Shown here: positions 17,861 to 26,765 of the stretch, in pieces
Layout of the letters: each line of letters begins with the position of its first letter
Position numbering within the stretch: the stretch's first letter is position 1
Assembly (NCBI GenBank): GCA_035263105.1
Contig: DATFRO010000034.1
Span: forward strand, 48,371-112,370
DNA from: DATBVX01 sp035263105
GTDB taxonomy: Bacteria > Pseudomonadota > Gammaproteobacteria > Steroidobacterales > Steroidobacteraceae
Reading direction: 5' to 3'
Length of the DNA: 64,000 bases
Program-made: the position numbers and the translations under genes
Notes under the pieces: model-generated
The model's input: only the letters and a program-made list of their open reading frames with translations
Told to the model about the DNA's origin: nothing
Databases searched by the model: none

Positions 17861-20550
17861 GCCGCCCGGTCGGCGGCCGCGAGCTGACGCAATACGTAGT
17901 GCAGGATGCCACCGTGGCGGAAGTATTCCCGTTCCTTTGGTGTGTCGATGCGCACGCGCGCCTTGAAGCGGATCGGCTTGCCCGACGCCGGTTTCGCGGT
18001 GACGGAGACCGTCTGCGCCTTGCCGCCGTCGAGACCGTCGATCGTGTAGACCTCCCTGCCGGTGAGGCCAAGCGATTGCGCAGTTTCACCCGGCTGGAAC
18101 TGCAACGGCAGCACGCCCATGCCAATCAGGTTGGAGCGGTGGATGCGCTCGAAGCTCTCGGCGATCACGGCTCGTACGCCGAGCAGCATCGTGCCCTTGG
18201 CCGCCCAGTCGCGCGAGGAGCCGGTTCCGTACTCCTTGCCGGCGATGATGATGAGTGAGGTCCCGCTCTGCTTGTAGCGCATGGCCGCGTCGTAAATGCT
18301 CATCTGCTCGCCGCTCGGCATGTGCACGGTGACCCCGCCTTCGACGCCGGGCAGCAGCAGGTTGCGCAGGCGGATGTTCGCGAAGGTACCGCGCATCATC
18401 ACTTCGTGATTGCCGCGGCGTGAGCCGTAGGAATTGAAGTCGACCGGCTTGACGCCGAGGCCCATGAGGTACTGGGCCGCGGGACTGGTCTTCGCGATAT
18501 TGCCCGCCGGCGAGATATGGTCGGTCGTCACCGAATCGCCGAGCAGCGCGAGCACATGGGCGTCGCTGATATCGCCCACGCTCTTCGGCGTCATGTCCAT
18601 GCCGACGAAATACGGCGGATTCTTGACGTAGGTCGAGTCATCGTCCCAGGCATAGATCTCGCCCTGCGGGACCTTGATGCCGTTCCAGTGCTCATCGCCC
18701 GCGAACACGCTCGAGTAGCTCTTGCGGAACATGGCGGAGTCGACCGAGCGGCGGATGGTGTCGTGCACTTCGCGATCGCTCGGCCAGATGTCCTTGAGAT
18801 AGACAGGCTTGCCATCGGTGCCGCTGCCGAGCGGCTCGGTGTTGAGGTCGAGGTCGAGCGAGCCCGCCAGCGCGTACGCAACGACCAGCGGCGGCGAGGC
18901 GAGGAAGTTCATCTTCACTTCCGGATGCACGCGCCCTTCGAAATTGCGATTGCCCGAGAGCACCGAGCAGCCGACGATGTCGCCCGCCTTCACGGCGGCC
19001 GAGATCTCCGGGCGCAACGGGCCCGAATTGCCGATGCACGTCGTGCATCCATAGCCGACGGTGAAGAAACCGACCGCGCCGAGATCATCGATCAGCGCCG
19101 CCTTGGTCAGGTAGTCGGTGACCACCCGCGAACCGGGCGCGAGGCTGGTCTTGACCCAGGGCTTGGCCTTGAGCCCGCGCTGCCGCGCGTTTCGCGCCAG
19201 CAGTCCCGCCGCCACCATCACCACCGGGTTGGAGGTGTTGGTGCAACTCGTGATGGCGGCGATGAGCACGGCGCCGTCGCGCAGCTCGAAGGACTGTTGA
19301 TCGAGGGTGACCGGAGCCACGCCGCCGGCCTTGGGATTCTTCTGTGCGCGCTCGTCGGCCATCTTCTTGACGGCCTGCCGGTAGATGGTCTTGGCGCTGC
19401 GCAATGGCACACGATCCTGCGGCCGGCGCGGGCCGGCGAGGCTCGGCTCGACCGTGCCGAGATCGAGGCTGAGCACATCGGTGTACTCAGCCGCCTTCTG
19501 ACCGTCCTCGCGCCACAGTCCCTGGTGCTTCGCGTAGGCGCCCACCAGCTCGATGTGCTCCTTCGATCGGCCGGAGAGCTCGAGGTAGCGCAGCGTCTCG
19601 GCATCGATGGGAAAGATCGCGCAGGTGCTGCCGAACTCGGGTGACATGTTGGCGATGGTGGCGCGATCGGCGAGCGGCAGGTTGCTCAGGCCATCGCCGA
19701 AGAACTCCACGAATTTGTCGACCACACCCTTCTTGCGCAGCATCTCCGTGACGGTGAGCACCAGGTCCGTGGCGGTCGCGCCGGGCTTCAGGCTCCCGGT
19801 GAGCTGAAAGCCCATGACCTGCGGAATCAGCATCGTCACCGGCTGGCCCAGCATCGCCGCTTCCGCTTCGATGCCGCCCACGCCCCAGCCGAGCACGCCC
19901 AGGCCGTTCACCATCGTCGTGTGCGAATCGGTGCCGACGAGGGTGTCGGGATACGCGAGGCGCTCACCGTCGCGCTCCTCGTCGAACACCACGCGCGCCA
20001 GGTGCTCGATGTTCACCTGGTGCACGATCCCGGTATTGGGCGGGACCACCTTGAAATTGCGAAACGCGCTCTGGCCCCAGCGCAGGAACGCATAGCGCTC
20101 GCGGTTGCGCTGGAACTCGATCAGGTTGTTGAGCGAGAGCGCCTTGGCGCTGCCGTACTCATCGACCTGCACCGAGTGATCGATCACCAGTTCCGCCGGC
20201 GCCAGCGGGTTGATCTCCTCCGGGTTTCCGCCGAGTTTCACCATCGCCTCGCGCATCGCGGCGAGATCCACGATCGCCGGCACGCCCGTGAAGTCCTGCA
20301 TGATGACGCGCGCCGGGGTGAACGAAATCTCGTGGCTCGGTTGTGCCGCCGGGTCCCACTTGAGCAGCGCCTCGATATCGCCGCGGGTCACGCTCACGCC
20401 ATCTTCGAAGCGCAACAGATTCTCGAGGAGAATCTTGAGCGAGAAGGGCAGGCGCCCGAGATCGTGTCCCTTGAGCGCGGCGAGGCTCATGATTTCGTAA
20501 GACCGAGCGCCGACCCGCAGCCGGGACCGCGACTTGAAGCTATCGCTCAT
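17857..20550 (-). CDS. acnA: Aconitate hydratase A
   Basis: The 897-residue enzyme isomerises citrate and isocitrate through cis-aconitate in the citrate cycle and glyoxylate shunt. It is of the AcnA/IRP type by length and by its motifs: PNTGIVHQVN.E, GTDSHTTM.NGLGVLGWGVGG, the cluster cysteines in ITSCTNTSNP and GCTTCIGNSGPL, GRVHPEVKMNFLASPPLV, and the swivel-domain GSRRGNHEVMMRGTFANIR and GKEYGTGSSRDWAAKG. The N terminus MSDSFKSRSRL is as in the family. Its stop overlaps the HAD phosphatase start. aceA, aceB, icd and fumC are elsewhere in the window, so much of the carbon cycle is encoded nearby though not as one operon. Confidence 0.97.
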   Translation of the reverse strand: MSDSFKSRSRLRVGARSYEIMSLAALKGHDLGRLPFSLKILLENLLRFEDGVSVTRGDIEALLKWDPAAQPSHEISFTPARVIMQDFTGVPAIVDLAAMREAMVKLGGNPEEINPLAPAELVIDHSVQVDEYGSAKALSLNNLIEFQRNRERYAFLRWGQSAFRNFKVVPPNTGIVHQVNIEHLARVVFDEERDGERLAYPDTLVGTDSHTTMVNGLGVLGWGVGGIEAEAAMLGQPVTMLIPQVMGFQLTGSLKPGATATDLVLTVTEMLRKKGVVDKFVEFFGDGLSNLPLADRATIANMSPEFGSTCAIFPIDAETLRYLELSGRSKEHIELVGAYAKHQGLWREDGQKAAEYTDVLSLDLGTVEPSLAGPRRPQDRVPLRSAKTIYRQAVKKMADERAQKNPKAGGVAPVTLDQQSFELRDGAVLIAAITSCTNTSNPVVMVAAGLLARNARQRGLKAKPWVKTSLAPGSRVVTDYLTKAALIDDLGAVGFFTVGYGCTTCIGNSGPLRPEISAAVKAGDIVGCSVLSGNRNFEGRVHPEVKMNFLASPPLVVAYALAGSLDLDLNTEPLGSGTDGKPVYLKDIWPSDREVHDTIRRSVDSAMFRKSYSSVFAGDEHWNGIKVPQGEIYAWDDDSTYVKNPPYFVGMDMTPKSVGDISDAHVLALLGDSVTTDHISPAGNIAKTSPAAQYLMGLGVKPVDFNSYGSRRGNHEVMMRGTFANIRLRNLLLPGVEGGVTVHMPSGEQMSIYDAAMRYKQSGTSLIIIAGKEYGTGSSRDWAAKGTMLLGVRAVIAESFERIHRSNLIGMGVLPLQFQPGETAQSLGLTGREVYTIDGLDGGKAQTVSVTAKPASGKPIRFKARVRIDTPKEREYFRHGGILHYVLRQLAAADRAA

Positions 20551-20577
20551 GGTTCCTCCGTCCGAAGAGGGCGCGGA

Positions 20578-21711
20578 TTATATCGGCATTCCGAGGGGCG
20601 GCGCATCGCGTGCCACGCCGGACCACGCAGGAAGCAACTCCTCGATGACTGCGCCGCCGAGGCAGACCTCGCCGTCGTAGAACACCGCGGATTGTCCCGG
20701 CGTAATCGCACGCTGCGCTTCAGCCAGCGTGACGTGTCCGCCCTGCGACGTACGCTGCACCGTGCAGCGCTGATCCGCCTGCCGGTAGCGCACGCGCACC
20801 GCGCACTCGAGCGGCCACTCCGGAGCGACTCCGAGCCAATGCGGTGCGGCGACGTGAAACGCCGTGCTCAACAGGAGCGGATGATCGCTTCCCTGGACCA
20901 CGATGAGCGCGTTGCGCTCGAGGTCCTTGGCCGCGACATACCACGGCTGCTCGGAAGCGCCGGCCATTCCACCGAGACCAATGCCATGGCGCTGGCCCAG
21001 CGTGTAATACATGAGCCCCTGGTGGCGTCCGATGACATCCCCGCGCGCCGTTTCGATCGCTCCCGGCTGCGCCGGAAGATAGCGGGACAGAAACGACTGG
21101 AAGGGCCGTTCGCCGATGAAGCAGATCCCGGTGCTGTCCGGTTTGTCGAAGACCGGGAGCGCGGCCGCGCGCGCCAGCCGGCGCACCTCGGGCTTGGTGA
21201 GAGGGCCGATCGGGAACAGCGTGACCGGCAGTGCCGCCGGATCGATGCTGTGCAGGAAGTAGCTCTGGTCCTTGGCCGCATCGCGTCCTTTCAGCAGGCG
21301 ATACCCCGCGGGACTGTGCACGATGCGTGCGTAGTGTCCGGTCGCAAACAGATCCGCTCCCAAGCGACGCGCGTACGCCAGGCAAGCACCAAACTTGATC
21401 CGGCGATTGCAGAGCACGTCGGGGTTCGGGGTGCGACCGGCGCGATGCTCGGCGAGGAAGTGCTCGAACACCTGCGCGCGATACTCGGCGGCGAAACTGA
21501 CCTTGTGCAGGGGGATCTCGAGACGCTCGCAGACCCGGCGCGCGTCCTGGAAATCCTGCGCCGTGGTGCAGTAGCCATCGTCGTCCTCCTCCCAGTTGCT
21601 CATGAACAGGCCTTGCACGCGATAGCCTTGTTCCAGCAGGAGCCACGCGGCCACGGCGGAATCGACGCCGCCCGAAAGGCCCACGATGACGAGAGGGGAG
21701 TGGCTGGTCAC
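20578..21711 (-). CDS. mnmA: tRNA-specific 2-thiouridylase
   Basis: The 377-residue enzyme thiolates U34 in tRNAs for Lys, Glu and Gln using sulfur relayed from IscS/Tus proteins. Visible are the PP-loop GLSGGVDS (11–18), the catalytic nucleophile Cys101 in NPDVLCNRRIKFG and the persulfide Cys197 in DSTGICFIGERPF, then the C-terminal barrel with GQRHGIGLGG and TPGQSAVFYDGEVCLGGAVI. The best start is GTG at 21711, giving MTSHSPLVIVGLSGG; upstream in-frame codons up to 21786 run into the NudJ gene and show no homology. The upstream neighbour encodes a NudJ-like Nudix enzyme, the same pairing as in E. coli. Confidence 0.96.
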   Translation of the reverse strand: MTSHSPLVIVGLSGGVDSAVAAWLLLEQGYRVQGLFMSNWEEDDDGYCTTAQDFQDARRVCERLEIPLHKVSFAAEYRAQVFEHFLAEHRAGRTPNPDVLCNRRIKFGACLAYARRLGADLFATGHYARIVHSPAGYRLLKGRDAAKDQSYFLHSIDPAALPVTLFPIGPLTKPEVRRLARAAALPVFDKPDSTGICFIGERPFQSFLSRYLPAQPGAIETARGDVIGRHQGLMYYTLGQRHGIGLGGMAGASEQPWYVAAKDLERNALIVVQGSDHPLLLSTAFHVAAPHWLGVAPEWPLECAVRVRYRQADQRCTVQRTSQGGHVTLAEAQRAITPGQSAVFYDGEVCLGGAVIEELLPAWSGVARDAPPLGMPI

Positions 21712-21751
21712 GACGCCATTATAAGAGGCGTCCCGGACCTGAACGGACTGG

Positions 21752-22231
21752 TTACAGGACGGCAGCGCGTGCCTGGACCTGCTCAAGCGGCAACTGGCTC
21801 AGCAGTGCCAGTGGATAGCGGATGCCGGCGAGGTAGTCGTCCACGCACCTCAGCACCATCGGCGAACGCAGGCGCGCCTCGTGGCCGAGCAGCTGGTCGC
21901 GGGTCAGCCAGTGCGCGCGCAGGATTCCGACGTCGAGAGGCCGTCCAACGTCCTGACCGCGCAGCACGCCGCAGTACGCGATGCGCAGGAACGTCTTGTG
22001 ATTCGCCGGGTTCTTCCACAGGTAAACGCCGACCATGTGCTGCGGTTCGAAGTGCCAGGCCGTCTCTTCCAGCGTCTCGCGGGCCACGGCGTGCAGCAGG
22101 TCTTCGCCTTCTTCGACGTGCCCCGCGGGCTGGTTGAAGACGCGGCGCCGTCCGGCGCGCTCTTCGACCATGAGGAATCGACCCTGCTCCTCGACCACCG
22201 CGGCGACGGTGAGCTCGGGCTTCCAGATCAT
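21752..22231 (-). CDS. nudJ: NudJ-like Nudix phosphatase
   Basis: The 159-residue protein carries a Nudix box, GHVEEGEDLLHAVARETLEE followed by T (loop-helix-loop with the REXXEE core), preceded by FNQPAGH, the form seen in NudJ (YmfB). NudJ removes phosphate from thiamine diphosphate precursor HMP-PP and nucleoside triphosphates. The opening MIWKPELTVAAVVE and the closing LPLEQV region are also family-like. It sits 40 bases upstream of mnmA in the same direction, as in E. coli, which supports the name. The physiological substrate is inferred from the family. Confidence 0.88.
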   Translation of the reverse strand: MIWKPELTVAAVVEEQGRFLMVEERAGRRRVFNQPAGHVEEGEDLLHAVARETLEETAWHFEPQHMVGVYLWKNPANHKTFLRIAYCGVLRGQDVGRPLDVGILRAHWLTRDQLLGHEARLRSPMVLRCVDDYLAGIRYPLALLSQLPLEQVQARAAVL

Positions 22232-22262
22232 CGACAGGGGATAACGCGGCGGCGGATCAGCA

Positions 22263-22763
22263 TCAGCCGCGCATCATGCGGACTTCGGGTTCCGGCTCGC
22301 TGGCGCGCCAGACGTCATCGAAGTAGCCGAGGTACTTGCGGGCGATGGCCGTGTCATTGAGCTCGGCCATGCCGTCCCAGCGATTGGCTTGTAACCGGTA
22401 CACGAGCGCCCGGTCATCCGCGATCAGGAAGGCCGCGGCGTTGTTGCGGTAGTCGACGTGCACATTGCGCAGGTCGATGTAGGTCGTGAGGCGCCGTCCC
22501 ATGGCGAGGAAGCGGTTCCCCTCGCGGATGGTGCGCGAGGGTTCGGAGATGAGCACCCGCACGCGAGCGTAGCCGCGCGCGAGGACCAGGTGCTTGACGA
22601 CCTCGAGGAACGCGTGCTGGTCGTAGAGCTGCGGCTCGAGATCCGGGGTGTAGATGCTGAGGTTGCGGCGCGCGGTCGAAGCGACTTCCACCACGGCTGC
22701 GCGCACCTCTTCCAGCGTGGTGAGGATGCTGCGCGAGCTGTTGGCTTCGAACACGGTGCTCAT
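22263..22763 (-). CDS. Conserved protein of unknown function (DUF7931-like)
   Basis: This 166-residue soluble protein has no signal peptide or membrane segment. I recognise it as the kind of domain that follows GNAT acetyltransferases in some proteobacteria (I recall it as DUF7931); this assignment is from memory. Visible blocks are RRNLSIYTPDLEPQLYD, HLVLARGYARVRVLISEP, and AAAFLIADDRALVYR near the middle, which loosely resemble the strands of phospholipase D-like folds but lack an HKD motif. Its start overlaps the GNAT stop by 4 bases (ATGA), so the two products are likely made together and perhaps interact. Confidence 0.7.
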   Translation of the reverse strand: MSTVFEANSSRSILTTLEEVRAAVVEVASTARRNLSIYTPDLEPQLYDQHAFLEVVKHLVLARGYARVRVLISEPSRTIREGNRFLAMGRRLTTYIDLRNVHVDYRNNAAAFLIADDRALVYRLQANRWDGMAELNDTAIARKYLGYFDDVWRASEPEPEVRMMRG

Positions 22764-23236
22764 CTGGGTCCTGTGAGCTTGCGACTCATCCTCTGATGCG
22801 CGATACCGACTTCATCGAATACGGGACCTTCGGCGCTGAAACTGTGACGCAGGTAGAAGGGGAGAGCGTGAACCTGTGCATGCAGGTAGACCGATTCTTG
22901 TCCTTGACGGCGCGCTTGCCCCACGAGCCACTCCAGAATTTCGCCCCCGAGCCCGCGTCCCCTGTACTCCTCGAGGACAGCGAGGCGGCCAATCTTACCG
23001 GTGGCCTCCAGACGCCCCGTGCCAACTGCGTCACGTTTCGCCTTCAGGACCAGGCCATGAAGGCAGGTGAGGTCGGCCTCATCCCACTCATCCGCCTCCC
23101 GCACCTCCTGTTCGATGACAAATACGTTACGGCGGATGTGCTCGAGCGCTGCGCGGTCGCGCAGCCAGGTGGCCGGGACGATGGTGAAATTCGTGTCGAT
23201 GTCAGATCTCGCGCGCGAGCTGCGGCGCGAGACCAA
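22760..23236 (-). CDS. GNAT family N-acetyltransferase
   Basis: The 158-residue protein has the GNAT acetyl-CoA loop: KIGRLAVLEEYRGRGLGGEILEWL contains the Q/RxxGxG/A core (RGRGLG). An early strand FVIEQEV and a late motif YLHAQVHALPFYLRHSF are typical of the ElaA/YjcF-like branch, whose last motif reads A..FY...GF. The target is unknown. The first ATG at 23236 gives a 35-base overlap with purB; the actual start could lie a little further in at a rare start codon, since homology begins around FTIVPATWL. It is followed by the DUF7931-like gene with a 4-base overlap. Confidence 0.85.
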   Translation of the reverse strand: MVSRRSSRARSDIDTNFTIVPATWLRDRAALEHIRRNVFVIEQEVREADEWDEADLTCLHGLVLKAKRDAVGTGRLEATGKIGRLAVLEEYRGRGLGGEILEWLVGQARRQGQESVYLHAQVHALPFYLRHSFSAEGPVFDEVGIAHQRMSRKLTGPR

Positions 23237-24569
23237 GATACAGTTGCGGCGTCAATGCGAGCAATCGTCGGCGAGCGTCCGACGACAGTTGCAGGGTTCC
23301 GATGAATGCATGCAGCTGCTCGCGATCGATCATGCGCCCGCGTGAGAACTCCTTGAGCTTCTCGTAGCCGTCGGCAATTCCCTCGGCACGCATCGCGGTC
23401 TGCACCGCCTCGGCCAGCACTTCCCACGCGTGCTCGAGATCCTCCTGCAGGCGCGCGCGCGCGACTTCGAGCCGCGCAAGTCCGCGCGAAGTGGCCTGCG
23501 TCGCGAGGAGCGAGTGCCCGAGAGCCACACCGAGGTTGCGCAGCACGGTCGAGTCGGTGAGGTCGCGCTGCCAGCGCGAGATCGGCAGCTTCTCCGCGAA
23601 ATGACGCAGCAGTGCATTGGCGAGGCCGAGGTTGCCCTCGGCGTTCTCGAAGTCGATCGGGTTCACCTTGTGCGGCATGGTCGAGGAACCGACTTCCTGT
23701 GCCACGACGCGCTGGCGGAAATAGCCGAGCGAGATGTAGCCCCAGAAATCGCGGCACAGGTCGATGAGGATGGTGTTGTGGCGGGCGAGCGCGTCGCAGT
23801 ACTCGGCGATCCAGTCGTGCGGCTCGATCTGCGTCGTGTAGGCGTTCCACTCGAGGCCGAGGGACTCGACCAGGTTACGCCCGAGTCGCAACCAGTCGGC
23901 GTCCGGCACCCCGGCGAGGTGCGCGTTGAAGTTGCCGACCGCGCCGTTGAACTTGCCGAGGATGCGCACCTCCGCCCAGCCGGTCTGCTGGCGATCGAGG
24001 CGCGCCACGAAGTTCGCGATCTCCTTGCCGAGCGTCGTCGGACTTGCTGTCTGTCCATGGGTGCGTGCGAGCATCGGCGTCGCGGCATGCTCGTGCGCGA
24101 GATCGCGCAGCCGCTCGGCGAGCTTGGACATCGCGGGCAGGAGCTGGCGCCCACGCGCCTCGTGCAGCATCAGCGCGTACGAGAGATTGTTGATGTCCTC
24201 CGAGGTGCAGCCGAAATGCACGAACTCGAGCTGCGCCGCCGTGGCGCCCGCCGCCTGCAGGCGCTCGCGCACGTAATACTCGACCGCCTTGACGTCGTGA
24301 TTGATGCGCTGTTCGATCGCCTTGACGGCATCCGCGTCGACGCTGGCGGGCTCGCGCGCGAGACGCTCAACTTCAGCGCTCACGCGCTCGGGGACGTTCT
24401 GCAGCGCCGGTATCTGCAGGTTCGCGCACAGCTGCTGCCACCACAGCGCTTCGACGCGCACGCGCTGGCGGATCAATCCGGCTTCGCTGCAGAGTGCGCG
24501 GAGTCCCGCGAGCTGCGCCGCGTAACGGCCGTCGACGGGTGAAAGCGCCTCGAGCTCGGGTGACGTCAT
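23202..24569 (-). CDS. purB: Adenylosuccinate lyase
   Basis: The 455-residue enzyme catalyses two fumarate-releasing steps in purine synthesis (SAICAR to AICAR and adenylosuccinate to AMP). Signature motifs of the fumarase/aspartase superfamily are present: SPVDGRYA at the start, HFGCTSEDINN, ARTHGQTASPTTLGKE and GSSTMPHKVNPIDFENAEGN with the mobile catalytic serine loop. This is the PurB type of gammaproteobacteria, starting LxALSPVDGRY. It is the first gene of the minus-strand group that runs to mnmA. In E. coli hflD separates mnmA from purB; here the two small GNAT and DUF7931-like genes and nudJ stand between them. Confidence 0.96.
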   Translation of the reverse strand: MTSPELEALSPVDGRYAAQLAGLRALCSEAGLIRQRVRVEALWWQQLCANLQIPALQNVPERVSAEVERLAREPASVDADAVKAIEQRINHDVKAVEYYVRERLQAAGATAAQLEFVHFGCTSEDINNLSYALMLHEARGRQLLPAMSKLAERLRDLAHEHAATPMLARTHGQTASPTTLGKEIANFVARLDRQQTGWAEVRILGKFNGAVGNFNAHLAGVPDADWLRLGRNLVESLGLEWNAYTTQIEPHDWIAEYCDALARHNTILIDLCRDFWGYISLGYFRQRVVAQEVGSSTMPHKVNPIDFENAEGNLGLANALLRHFAEKLPISRWQRDLTDSTVLRNLGVALGHSLLATQATSRGLARLEVARARLQEDLEHAWEVLAEAVQTAMRAEGIADGYEKLKEFSRGRMIDREQLHAFIGTLQLSSDARRRLLALTPQLYLGLAPQLAREI

Positions 24570-24687
24570 GCCGGTGTCCGGCGCAAGTGCTAGGATGCAG
24601 CATCATACCGCAAGTGCTGCGCCCGGCCGTCACTGCCCAGTGTTCGCCTCACCTCCGTGGCAGCACGAACGCACCGAGGTTCTGCGC

Positions 24688-26094
24688 ATGACGGACAAGA
24701 AGGTCAGGATCGAGCGCGACAGCATGGGCGAGCTGCGAGTGCCGGCCGAGGCACTGTGGGGTGCCCAGACGCAGCGCGCCGTGCAGAACTTCCCGCTCAG
24801 CGGCTTGCAGATGCCGCGAGCTTTCATCTGCGCACTCGGTCTCATCAAGGAAGCCGCGGCGGGCGCCAACCAGGAACTCGGTGAGCTCGACGCCACCCTC
24901 GCGGGCGCCATCGCGAGCGCGGCGCGCGCTGTGGCCGACGGCCGGCATGATGAGCAGTTTCCGGTGGACGTTTTTCAGACGGGCTCCGGCACCAGCTCCA
25001 ATATGAATGCCAACGAGGTGATTGCCCACCTCGCGAGCGCCGAGCTCGGGCGCGCCGTGCACCCGAACGATCACGTCAACATGAGCCAGAGCAGCAACGA
25101 CGTGATCCCGACCGCGATCCACGTCAGTGCCGCGCTCGAGCTCGAGCACAAGCTCCTGCCGGCGCTCCGCCACCTGCACGCGACGCTCGAGCGCAAATCG
25201 CAGGAACTCGCGAACATCGTCAAGACGGGCCGCACGCATCTCATGGACGCCATGCCGGTGACGCTCGGCCAGGAGCTCGGCGGCTGGCGCTCGCAGATCG
25301 GCAATGACGTCGCGCGCCTCGAAGCGTGCAAGCCGCGCCTGCTCGCGCTCGCCCAGGGCGGAACGGCGGTAGGCACGGGGATCAATGCGCACGCCAGGTT
25401 CGGCGCGCTCTTTGCGACGCGGCTCGCCAAGCGCACCGGGCTGGCGTTCACGACCAACACCGATTATTTCGAGGGCTTGAGCTCGCAGGACACCGCGGTC
25501 GAGCTCTCCGGTCAGCTCAAGGTGGTCGCGGTGAGCCTGACCAAGATCGCGAACGACCTGCGCTGGATGAACAGTGGGCCGCTCGCGGGACTCGGGGAAA
25601 TCGCCTTGCCGGCGCTGCAGCCCGGCAGCAGCATCATGCCGGGCAAGGTCAATCCCGTGATCCCCGAAGCCGTCGCGATGATTGCCGCGCAGGTCCTCGG
25701 CAATGACCTGACCATCACCATCGGCGGCCAGGCGGGAAATTTCCAGCTCAACGTGATGCTCCCGGTCATCGCGTACAACCTGTTGCAGAGCCTCGAGCTG
25801 CTCGCGAGCGGCGCGCGGGCGCTCGCCGACGAGGCGATTGCCGGATTCACGGTGAACCAGGCGCGCCTGGCGGAAGCGCTGGATCGCAATCCAATCCTGG
25901 TCACGGCGCTCAACCCGGTCATCGGCTACGAGAAGGGCGCCGCGATCGCCAAGAAAGCGTATGCGCAGGGCCGCCCGATCGCCGATGTGGCCCGTGAGAT
26001 GACGGATCTCAGTGCCGAGGAACTCAAGGAACTTCTCGACCCCCGCGCGCTCACGCGCGGAGGGATCAAGGGAGGCGGGGGCGGCGGCGGATGA
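24688..26094 (+). CDS. fumC: Class II fumarate hydratase
   Basis: The 468-residue iron-independent fumarase interconverts fumarate and malate. Motifs seen are RIERDSMGELRVPAEALWGAQTQRA at the start (a substrate-binding block), SGTSSNMNANEV, VNMSQSSNDV.PTAIH, KTGRTHLMDAMPVTLGQE and the mobile loop GSSIMPGKVNPVIPE. The ATG at 24688 begins MTDKKVRIE; a longer in-frame start at 24568 reaches into the divergent purB start and has no homology. The C terminus is odd: it ends in a run of seven glycines, read from a G-rich tract that also carries the ATGA overlap with the next gene. Class II fumarases normally end shortly after the same arginine/glycine segment. Confidence 0.96.
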   Translation: MTDKKVRIERDSMGELRVPAEALWGAQTQRAVQNFPLSGLQMPRAFICALGLIKEAAAGANQELGELDATLAGAIASAARAVADGRHDEQFPVDVFQTGSGTSSNMNANEVIAHLASAELGRAVHPNDHVNMSQSSNDVIPTAIHVSAALELEHKLLPALRHLHATLERKSQELANIVKTGRTHLMDAMPVTLGQELGGWRSQIGNDVARLEACKPRLLALAQGGTAVGTGINAHARFGALFATRLAKRTGLAFTTNTDYFEGLSSQDTAVELSGQLKVVAVSLTKIANDLRWMNSGPLAGLGEIALPALQPGSSIMPGKVNPVIPEAVAMIAAQVLGNDLTITIGGQAGNFQLNVMLPVIAYNLLQSLELLASGARALADEAIAGFTVNQARLAEALDRNPILVTALNPVIGYEKGAAIAKKAYAQGRPIADVAREMTDLSAEELKELLDPRALTRGGIKGGGGGGG

Positions 26095-26765
26095 CTCGAC
26101 GCGGGTCGAGCACGACAGACGCTGGCCCGGTGCCACGTAGCGACGACGCGCTGCGCGCACGGATCCGCGCACGATTCGCCGGCACCACGCCCGGCAACGA
26201 TTCCGCCGAAGCCTGGCTCGCCGGCCTGCCACCGGAACTCACGGCGAGCTTTCACCACCTGATTCCCGCACAACCCACACGGGCCGCGGTGCTGGTCCCG
26301 ATCATCGACCGGAACGAAGGGCTGACCGTGCTGCTCACGCAGCGCGCGGCCGACTTGAAGCATCACCCCGGCCAGATCAGTTTTCCCGGCGGACGCCTCG
26401 AGCCCGACGATGACGGCGCGGTCGGCGCCGCGTTGCGCGAGACCGAGGAGGAGATCGGACTGCGGCGCCGCTTCGTGGAGGTGATCGGGTTCCTGCCCGA
26501 TCACCTGATCATCAGTGGCTACCGCGTCACGCCGGTGATCGGCTTCGTGCAACCGGGATTCGAGCTCGAGCTCGACCGGACCGAGGTCACCGAGGCCTTC
26601 GAAGTGCCGCTCAAGTTCCTGCTCGATCCGGCGCATCACCAGGCACGGCGCCGCAAGCTCGGTGAAGGCGAGATCGAGGTGTACGACATACCCTACGGCG
26701 AGCGGAACATCTGGGGCGCGACCGCAGGCATGCTCATGACGCTCTATCGGCTGCTGCGCGAATGA
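26091..26765 (+). CDS. Nudix CoA pyrophosphatase (NudL-like)
   Basis: The 224-residue protein has the CoA-pyrophosphatase family block LLTQRAADLKHHPGQISFPGG directly before the Nudix box GGRLEPDDDG..GAALRETEEEIG. Enzymes of this type split CoA and its derivatives into 4'-phosphopantetheine and 3',5'-ADP. The first 50 residues are low-complexity and poorly conserved, so a start further in is possible, but the ATG at 26091 overlaps the fumC stop as ATGA and is kept. The stop overlaps the mazG start in the same way, so fumC, this gene and mazG form a coupled trio. Confidence 0.9.
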   Translation: MTRRGSSTTDAGPVPRSDDALRARIRARFAGTTPGNDSAEAWLAGLPPELTASFHHLIPAQPTRAAVLVPIIDRNEGLTVLLTQRAADLKHHPGQISFPGGRLEPDDDGAVGAALRETEEEIGLRRRFVEVIGFLPDHLIISGYRVTPVIGFVQPGFELELDRTEVTEAFEVPLKFLLDPAHHQARRRKLGEGEIEVYDIPYGERNIWGATAGMLMTLYRLLRE

